DNA of 9,559 nucleotides from Mangrovimicrobium sp048323675 (GTDB lineage Bacteria > Pseudomonadota > Gammaproteobacteria > Pseudomonadales > Halieaceae): assembly GCF_048323675.1 (NCBI RefSeq), contig NZ_JBLWFK010000012.1:1-9559 (forward strand). The letters are read 5' to 3'. How positions within the stretch are numbered: position 1 is the stretch's first letter; every line of letters begins with the position of its first letter. Below the pieces are notes generated by a model that was not told the DNA's origin, did not search any database, and saw only the letters and a program-made list of their open reading frames with translations. The translations under genes were made by a program, and so were the position numbers. Shown here one piece after another: positions 5,342 through 9,559 of the stretch.

Positions 5342-7381
5342 TCAGTGTACGTCCTTCCAGTATTCCCGGTTCAGCAACCAGGTGAATACGAAGAACAGTG
5401 CGATGAACAGCAGCACGAAAATACCGGTGCGCTGCCGCTCCATCGCCATGGGCTCGGCGGTGTAGGCCAGGAAATTGACCAGGTCGTACATGGCGCCATC
5501 GAACTCCTCCGGCGTCATGCTGCCCTCCTCCACGATAGTGAAGCGGCCACAGGGCTCCTCGAGAATATCCTCGCCCGTCAGCGGATCGCGCTTGACGCCG
5601 CCATTTGCCGCCTTCACCGGGCCCATGGCACAGTCCTGCATGCCCTGGAGTTCCAGCAGCACGTGGGGCATGCCGACATCCTTGAAGACGCGGTTGTTGA
5701 CGCCGTAGGGGCGACTGTCGTCCTTGTAGAAGTTGCGCAGGTACGTGTACAGCCATTCCGGCTGGCGAGCACGGGAAACCAGGGTGAGGTCCGGCGGTGT
5801 TGCGCCGAACCACTTCTTCGCGACCTTGTCGTCCATGGCATTTTCCATCAACGAGCCAATTTTCTCTTCGGGGTCGAAGATCAGGTTGGCCTGCATCAGG
5901 TCGTCGGGGATGCCGAGATCCGCAGCGACGCGATTATACCGGGAGTACTGCAGGGAATGACAGCCCATGCAGTAATTCATGTACAACTTGGCACCGTGCT
6001 GCAGCGAGGCCGTGTCCGCCCCGTCCGCCACGAATTCATCGCACTCGATGCTGCCACAGGCGTGCTCGGATTCCGCGCCCACCGCCTTCAGCGGGATGAT
6101 GGTCAGGGCCAGGATCAGCAGCAGCGCGCCGAGGCTGCGCCAGAAGCCGATACCGCCGTCGGTGGTCACCCGCTCCGGCACCGGCCGGGTCTTGTCCATG
6201 GCCGACCAGATCGGCATCAACAGGAAGAAGGCGAAGTAGAAGATCGAGCAGATCTGCGCCAGGAAGGTGCGCGATGCTGTCGGGGCCTTCACGCCCAGCA
6301 CGCCGAGGATCAGGAAGCTGGCGGTGAACAGCACCAGCATCACCCGGTTGATGTTGCCGCGATAGCGCCAGGACTTGACCGGGCTGCGGTCCAGCCAGGG
6401 CAGCAGGAAGGGAATGGCCACGGATGCCGCGAAGGCCACGAAGCCCCAGAACTTGTCCGGTACCGCGCGCAGCACCGAGTAGAACGGGGTGAAGTACCAG
6501 ACCGGGGCGATGTGCGCCGGGGTCTTCAGGTTGTTGGCCTCCTCGAAGTTGGCGAACTCGAGGAAGTAACCGCCCATCTCCGGCAGGAAGAAGATGATGC
6601 CGCAGAAGATGAACAGGAACACCGCCACCGCCTGCAGGTCGTGCACCGTATAGTAGGGGTGGAAGGCGACGCCGTCCACGGGGATGCCGTCGGGACCCTT
6701 GTTCTTCTTGATCTCGACGCCGTCGGGGTTGTTGGAACCCACCTCGTGGAGGGCCAGCAGGTGCAGCACCACCAGCGCCAGCAGTACGATGGGCAGCGCC
6801 ACCACGTGCAGGGCGAAGAAGCGGTTCAGGGTGATCCCGGAGATCAGGTAGTCACCGCGGATCCAGGTGACGATATCCTCGCCGACCACCGGTATCGCGC
6901 CGAACAGGGAGATGATCACCTGGGCGCCCCAGTAGGACATCTGGCCCCAGGGCAGCACATAGCCGACAAAGGCCTCGGCCATCAGGATGACAAATATGAG
7001 CATGCCGAAGATCCAGATCAGCTCGCGCGGCTTCTTGTAGGAGCCGTAGAGCAGTGCCCGGAACATGTGCAGGTAGACCACGATGAAGAACGCCGAGGCG
7101 CCGGTGGAATGCATGTAGCGCAATATCCAGCCGTAGTCGACGTCGCGCATGATGTACTCGACCGAGGCGAAGGCGCCCTCCGCGCTCGGGTTGTAGTTCA
7201 TGGTCAGCCAGATGCCGGTAAGCAGCTGGTTGACCAGCACCAGCAGCGACAGCACGCCGAAGAAATACCAGAAGTTGAAGTTCTTGGGCGCGTAGTACTT
7301 GCCCATGTGGGTATTCCACGCCCGCATGATGGGCAGGCGGGCATCGACCCAGTCGCGAAGTCCCAGAAGCATGTTATTCAT
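5342..7381 (-). CDS. petBC: Fused cytochrome b / cytochrome c1 of the bc1 complex
   Basis: One 679-residue frame encodes two subunits of ubiquinol:cytochrome c oxidoreductase. Residues 1-411 are cytochrome b: eight membrane helices, haem b ligands H91/H105 (helix B) and H192/H207 (helix D), and the Qo motif PVWY at 293-296, the form reported for beta- and gammaproteobacteria. The cytochrome b tail MDKTRPVPERVT is intact, but instead of a stop the frame runs into a hydrophobic segment (413-432) ending AVGA-ES, a plausible signal-peptidase site after A436. Cytochrome c1 follows: CMGCH haem c site at 471-475, likely Met ligand M571 in DVGMPH, and a C-terminal anchor (653-670). Cleavage would give separate proteins, as known for Bradyrhizobium fbcH. 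The start has a strong GGAGGT at 7388-7393; its ATG overlaps the petA stop by one base (TGATG). A start at Met4 is less likely. Confidence 0.95.
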   Translation of the reverse strand: MNNMLLGLRDWVDARLPIMRAWNTHMGKYYAPKNFNFWYFFGVLSLLVLVNQLLTGIWLTMNYNPSAEGAFASVEYIMRDVDYGWILRYMHSTGASAFFIVVYLHMFRALLYGSYKKPRELIWIFGMLIFVILMAEAFVGYVLPWGQMSYWGAQVIISLFGAIPVVGEDIVTWIRGDYLISGITLNRFFALHVVALPIVLLALVVLHLLALHEVGSNNPDGVEIKKNKGPDGIPVDGVAFHPYYTVHDLQAVAVFLFIFCGIIFFLPEMGGYFLEFANFEEANNLKTPAHIAPVWYFTPFYSVLRAVPDKFWGFVAFAASVAIPFLLPWLDRSPVKSWRYRGNINRVMLVLFTASFLILGVLGVKAPTASRTFLAQICSIFYFAFFLLMPIWSAMDKTRPVPERVTTDGGIGFWRSLGALLLILALTIIPLKAVGAESEHACGSIECDEFVADGADTASLQHGAKLYMNYCMGCHSLQYSRYNRVAADLGIPDDLMQANLIFDPEEKIGSLMENAMDDKVAKKWFGATPPDLTLVSRARQPEWLYTYLRNFYKDDSRPYGVNNRVFKDVGMPHVLLELQGMQDCAMGPVKAANGGVKRDPLTGEDILEEPCGRFTIVEEGSMTPEEFDGAMYDLVNFLAYTAEPMAMERQRTGIFVLLFIALFFVFTWLLNREYWKDVH

Positions 7382-7977
7382 CAGGCCACCTCCGAGTCGA
7401 CGCCAATCACAATGACATTGTCGCCCTCGTACTTGTACGGGGGGACAACCAGGTTGGCGGAAGCCGGCACGCCCTTGAACACCCGGCCCGCGAGGTCGAA
7501 CTTGGAGCCGTGGCAGGGACAGAAAAACCCTCCGACCCAGGTGTCGCCGCCGAGATCCGCGGCGCCCACTTCCGGGCGGAACTTCGGCGCGCAGCCGAGG
7601 TGGGTACACAGGCCCACCAGCACCATGATCTCGGGCTTCAGCGAGCGGTCCTCGCCGGTGATGTAGGCCGGCTGGTCGGAAATTTTCGATTCCGGGTCCT
7701 TGAGTTCACCGTCCAGCCCCGGGAGGCTCTCGAGCTGTGACTCGGTGCGGTAAATCACGTAAACCGGCTTGCCCCGCCATTCCTCGGTCATCATCTGCCC
7801 GGGTTCGAGCTTGCTGATGTCGACCTTGACCGGCGCGCCTGCCGCCTTAGCCTTGGCCGAGGGGTTCCAGGACCCCACAAAGGGCACGGCAATACCCACA
7901 GCCCCTGCGACCCCCACCACGCTGGTGGTGGCAGTCAGGAACTTGCGCCTGCCGGAGTTTACTCCATCGTTATTCAT
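7381..7977 (-). CDS. petA: Rieske iron-sulfur subunit of the cytochrome bc1 complex
   Basis: The Rieske protein takes the first electron from ubiquinol at the Qo site and passes it to cytochrome c1. The 198-residue sequence begins with a twin-arginine motif (GRRKFL, 9-14) and a hydrophobic segment (about 17-36) that should serve as an uncleaved Tat-dependent membrane anchor. The [2Fe-2S] boxes are CTHLGC (124-129) and CPCHGS (153-158): C124, H126, C153 and H156 bind the cluster, and C129-C155 form the stabilising disulfide. S158, which raises the cluster potential, is present; F160 occupies the position of the Tyr found in mitochondrial proteins. The ATG is preceded by GGGGAG at 7987-7992, nine bases upstream. 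It heads the petA-petBC operon behind its own promoter and overlaps petBC by one base, implying translational coupling. Confidence 0.97.
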   Translation of the reverse strand: MNNDGVNSGRRKFLTATTSVVGVAGAVGIAVPFVGSWNPSAKAKAAGAPVKVDISKLEPGQMMTEEWRGKPVYVIYRTESQLESLPGLDGELKDPESKISDQPAYITGEDRSLKPEIMVLVGLCTHLGCAPKFRPEVGAADLGGDTWVGGFFCPCHGSKFDLAGRVFKGVPASANLVVPPYKYEGDNVIVIGVDSEVA

Positions 7978-8056
7978 TCTTGTTCTCTCCCCTGCACTGG
8001 AGACGACGTTGCGGACAGCAGTCCCCGTCGACCTCTACTCCCACAAAATGCTGGAA

Positions 8057-8086
8057 ATACTAATCTTTTTTACCGCCTTCTGACAA
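8057..8086 (-). promoter_or_regulatory. Predicted sigma70 promoter of the petA operon
   Basis: Minus strand: -35 TTGTCA (8081-8086), 18-base spacer, -10 TAGTAT (8057-8062). Transcription would start near 8050, leaving a leader of about 70 bases. It lies between the rpsI terminator and petA, which is where a promoter is needed. An inverted repeat overlaps the -35 and a direct repeat lies just upstream, suggesting regulation. Prediction only. Confidence 0.6.
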
Positions 8087-8099
8087 GGTGAAGACCTTG
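8084..8099. promoter_or_regulatory. Inverted repeat overlapping the petA -35 box
   Basis: CAAGGT-CTTC-ACCTTG (minus strand) is a perfect 6-bp inverted repeat with a 4-base spacer. Its inner end shares three bases with the -35 element TTGTCA, so a protein bound here would affect polymerase binding directly. I cannot assign it to a known regulator. Chance occurrence is possible, but the placement is suggestive. Confidence 0.4.
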
Positions 8100-8101
8100 A
8101 C

Positions 8102-8121
8102 TTACCAGCCCTTTGCCAGCC
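8102..8121. repeat. 11-base-period direct repeat upstream of the petA promoter
   Basis: Two 9-base copies, GGCTGGCAA and GGCTGGTAA on the minus strand, differ at one base and are spaced 11 bases apart, about one helical turn. They end 15 bases upstream of the -35 box. This spacing and position fit a tandem site for an activator such as an OmpR-type response regulator. No regulator can be named. Confidence 0.4.
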
Positions 8122-8154
8122 GAAATTGCCACCGGAGCGCTTTTCTGCGGGCAT

Positions 8155-8188
8155 AAAAAAACGTCCACCCGGATTGCGGGCGGACGTT
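8155..8188 (-). terminator. Intrinsic terminator of rplM-rpsI
   Basis: On the minus strand an 11-bp stem (AACGTCCGCCC pairing with GGGTGGACGTT, one G-U pair) and a 7-base loop are followed by a run of seven T's. It begins 27 bases after the rpsI stop codon. This is a textbook Rho-independent terminator and should end most rplM-rpsI transcripts before petA. Confidence 0.95.
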
Positions 8189-8215
8189 GTATCTGGTCGC
8201 GGGTACCGACCGGAA

Positions 8216-8608
8216 TCAGCGCTTGGAGTACTGCGGACGCTTGCGTGCTTTGCGCAGGCCGACTTTCTTACGCTCGACCTCACGGGCGTCACGGGTCACG
8301 TAGCCCGCGGCGCGCAGGGGGCTGCGCAGGGTCTCGTCGTACTCCATCAGGGCACGGGTGATACCGTGGCGGATAGCGCCGGCCTGGCCGAAGCTGCCGC
8401 CGCCCTGGACGGTGACATTGATGTCAAACTTGTCGTTCATCTCGACCAGTTCGAGGGGCTGGCGCACGATCATGCGGGCAACCTCGCGACCGAAGTACTG
8501 GTCCAGCGGACGGCTGTTAACGGTGATATTGCCTTCACCGCTCTTGATAAAAACACGGGCGGTGGAGGTCTTGCGGCGCCCTGTTCCGTAATATTGGGTA
8601 GCTGACAT
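8216..8608 (-). CDS. rpsI: 30S ribosomal protein S9
   Basis: A small-subunit protein of the 30S head whose basic C-terminal tail reaches the P-site tRNA. The 130-residue length equals that of E. coli S9. Family landmarks are YYGTGRRKTSTARVFIK (6-22), VRQPLELV, GGGSFGQAGAIRHGITRAL and the C-terminal KARKRPQYSKR ending in the invariant Lys-Arg. The ATG at 8608 lies 14 bases after the rplM stop, and a modest GGAC-type ribosome-binding site overlaps the end of rplM, so translation is probably coupled to it. A strong intrinsic terminator follows. There is nothing unusual in the protein. Confidence 0.98.
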   Translation of the reverse strand: MSATQYYGTGRRKTSTARVFIKSGEGNITVNSRPLDQYFGREVARMIVRQPLELVEMNDKFDINVTVQGGGSFGQAGAIRHGITRALMEYDETLRSPLRAAGYVTRDAREVERKKVGLRKARKRPQYSKR

Positions 8609-8622
8609 AGATTAAGAGTCCG

Positions 8623-9051
8623 TTAAATGGTCAGGGGCTGGGGCTGCTGTGCACTGTGCGGATGCTCGTTGCCCGCGTACACTTTCAGCTTCTTGAACAT
8701 GGCGCGGCCCAGCGGGTTACGCGGCAACATGCCCTTGACTGCGCTCTGGATCACACGCTCCGGGGCTTTGTCGATCAGCTTTTCGAAAGAAATCGACTTC
8801 AGGCCGCCGGGATAACCGGTGTGGCTGTGATACATCTTGTCGGTCGCCTTGGCGCCGGTTACACGAACTTTCTCCGCGTTGATGACGACGATGTAGTCGC
8901 CGGTATCAACGTGCGGTGTGTACTCGGCTTTGTGCTTGCCGCGCAAACGATGCGCGATTTCACTTGCCAGGCGCCCCAGGGTCTTATCAGCGGCGTCCAC
9001 TACGAACCAGTCGCGGGACACGTCTTCTGCTTTGGCACTATAAGTTTTCAT
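8623..9051 (-). CDS. rplM: 50S ribosomal protein L13
   Basis: An early-assembly large-subunit protein that binds 23S rRNA. The frame is open back to 9204, but the true start is the ATG at 9051: from there the protein is 142 residues, exactly the E. coli length, and begins MKTYSAK. The longer start would add 51 residues with no family similarity and would lie upstream of the promoter. Landmarks are DWFVVDAADKTLGRLAS, LRGKHKAEYTPHVDTGDYIVV, KGMLPRNPLGRAMFKKLKVYAG and the C-terminal HSAQQPQ. A ribosome-binding site AAGAGG (9063-9068) is 11 bases upstream. In E. coli, L13 represses its own operon through the leader; the palindrome here overlaps the ribosome-binding site and could serve the same role. 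Confidence 0.98.
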   Translation of the reverse strand: MKTYSAKAEDVSRDWFVVDAADKTLGRLASEIAHRLRGKHKAEYTPHVDTGDYIVVINAEKVRVTGAKATDKMYHSHTGYPGGLKSISFEKLIDKAPERVIQSAVKGMLPRNPLGRAMFKKLKVYAGNEHPHSAQQPQPLTI

Positions 9052-9066
9052 GAGAATGACTGCCTC

Positions 9067-9080
9067 TTGGAGGGCTCCAA
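9067..9080 (-). promoter_or_regulatory. Palindrome in the rplM leader, next to the ribosome-binding site
   Basis: TTGGAGCCCTCCAA is a perfect 14-base palindrome that would fold as a 5-bp stem with a 4-base loop. It lies inside the predicted rplM leader, and its 3' end shares bases with the AAGAGG ribosome-binding site. L13 autogenous control is established in E. coli; whether this element is the L13 target here is inference. Confidence 0.4.
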
Positions 9081-9094
9081 TTTCGAGAGCGCGA

Positions 9095-9123
9095 ATACTA
9101 CCCAATGCACAAGCCCTTTTCAA
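9095..9123 (-). promoter_or_regulatory. Predicted sigma70 promoter of rplM-rpsI
   Basis: Minus strand: -35 TTGAAA (9118-9123), an optimal 17-base spacer, -10 TAGTAT (9095-9100). Transcription would start near 9088, giving a leader of about 37 bases before the rplM ATG. The match and position are good for a strongly expressed ribosomal operon. The -10 hexamer is identical to that predicted for petA. Confidence 0.72.
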
Positions 9124-9559
9124 GCGGAAAACCGAATAATTTTCGCTACTTAGGGGCGGCCGGGAAGTGTGAATTTTACGCCCCTGGATTGGCCGGGGTG
9201 GCACACTTTAGTCGCCTGTGCGCCATTACTCAATAGCCTGTTTGCTGGGAGGGCTTTGGGCGGCCTCCGGGCCCGCGGTGGCTCGGCTCGGCCCGGGGGT
9301 GTCTAGCAAGCCCGGGGGGTGGGGCGGCCTTGCGGCCGCTGCGTGGCCTGCGGGCGGGAAGGCTCTTTTACTCCATTCCGGGCGCTTGCGGCGCGTTGGC
9401 CTGTTGATGCCCGGAATTGCCGCGGGGCTGCCGGGTGTTGAATTCGCTTGGAGGTTACATGCTACCCGGCCCCTTGGCAGCCGGTGTGGTGGGCTGGCGC
9501 ATCGCGGTGGTGAGGCGGTTCCGCTTGGGGATCGAGCTCGCACCGACGCCCTCCAAGTC
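9124..9559. other. Upstream stretch with no convincing gene
   Basis: This 436-base region upstream of the rplM promoter is very GC-rich and full of short G and C runs. The longest minus-strand open frame (9226-9543) is Pro/Arg/Ser-rich, resembles no family I know, and looks spurious. Visible structures are an imperfect 8-bp inverted repeat at 9199-9225 and a perfect one, gcggcc-ttgc-ggccgc, at 9324-9339. On the plus strand a GGAGG (9450-9454) precedes an ATG at 9459, opening a frame that runs off the window end; it may be the beginning of a divergent gene, but I cannot identify it. Confidence 0.5.

Noticed and set aside
6160..6200. Separate start for cytochrome c1 (ATG 6199 or GTG 6169)
   Set aside because: The ATG has no Shine-Dalgarno and would include the cytochrome b tail; the GTG has GGAG only three bases away, too close. 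Continuous translation is the simpler reading, though an internal start is not excluded.
7382..7609. 76-residue N-terminal extension of cytochrome b
   Set aside because: It overlaps the conserved petA coding sequence in another frame, is Arg/Pro-rich, and the ATG at 7381 has a strong GGAGGT at proper spacing.
5345..7666. 773-residue open frame on the plus strand opposite the cytochrome b/c1 gene
   Set aside because: It mirrors the codon bias of the real gene, with a His/Gln/Glu/Val-rich composition and no recognisable domain.
9052..9204. 51-residue N-terminal extension of L13
   Set aside because: The extension passes through the predicted promoter, has no family similarity, and the ATG at 9051 gives exactly the E. 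coli length.
9345..9376. Possible plus-strand terminator (gcct/aggc stem followed by tctttt)
   Set aside because: The stem is only four to five pairs with a 10-base loop, and no plus-strand gene precedes it.
9226..9543. 105-residue minus-strand open frame upstream of rplM
   Set aside because: Pro/Arg/Ser-rich low-complexity composition, no family resemblance, no clear ribosome-binding site; typical of non-coding high-GC DNA.
1..9559. CRISPR array, transposon, toxin-antitoxin or defence system
   Set aside because: No direct-repeat array, terminal inverted repeats, transposase or integrase frames, or unfamiliar gene pairs are visible; all but one of the genes are well-known core functions.

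Overview
The window looks like chromosomal core DNA from a high-GC gammaproteobacterium. The SspA/SspB pair, the E. coli-length DnaE with catalytic residues at E. coli numbering, and a cytochrome b with the beta/gammaproteobacterial PVWY Qo motif all point that way. A marine Cellvibrionales/Halieaceae-type organism is my guess from overall protein resemblance, but I cannot confirm it without a search. All eight convincing genes lie on the minus strand, so transcription runs from high to low coordinates.

Layout in transcription order: (1) 9124-9559, upstream non-coding DNA with no convincing gene. (2) rplM-rpsI (L13, S9), with a good sigma70 promoter, a palindrome in the leader and a textbook intrinsic terminator. 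(3) A new promoter flanked by repeats, then petA (Rieske) overlapping by one base a long single gene that fuses cytochrome b to cytochrome c1. (4) A GC hairpin, then sspA and sspB. (5) A 192-base gap with a strong hairpin and a palindrome, then dnaE. (6) A small DUF1244 protein, then 169 bases with a short tandem repeat.

The order rplM-rpsI-petA-petB-petC-sspA-sspB is the classic arrangement known from Pseudomonas and relatives. It links ribosome assembly, the bc1 respiratory complex and stress-response adaptors. Three things depart from the textbook: cytochromes b and c1 form one continuous 679-residue reading frame; dnaE sits directly after sspB rather than in an lpxB-rnhB-dnaE-accA cluster; and dnaE is followed by an uncharacterised DUF1244 gene.

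I found no mobile element, CRISPR array, tRNA, rRNA or obvious defence or biosynthetic system. The most promising leads are the b/c1 fusion, the undescribed repeats around the petA promoter, the dnaE context with its poor ribosome-binding site, and the DnaE clamp-binding motif that lacks its usual glutamine.
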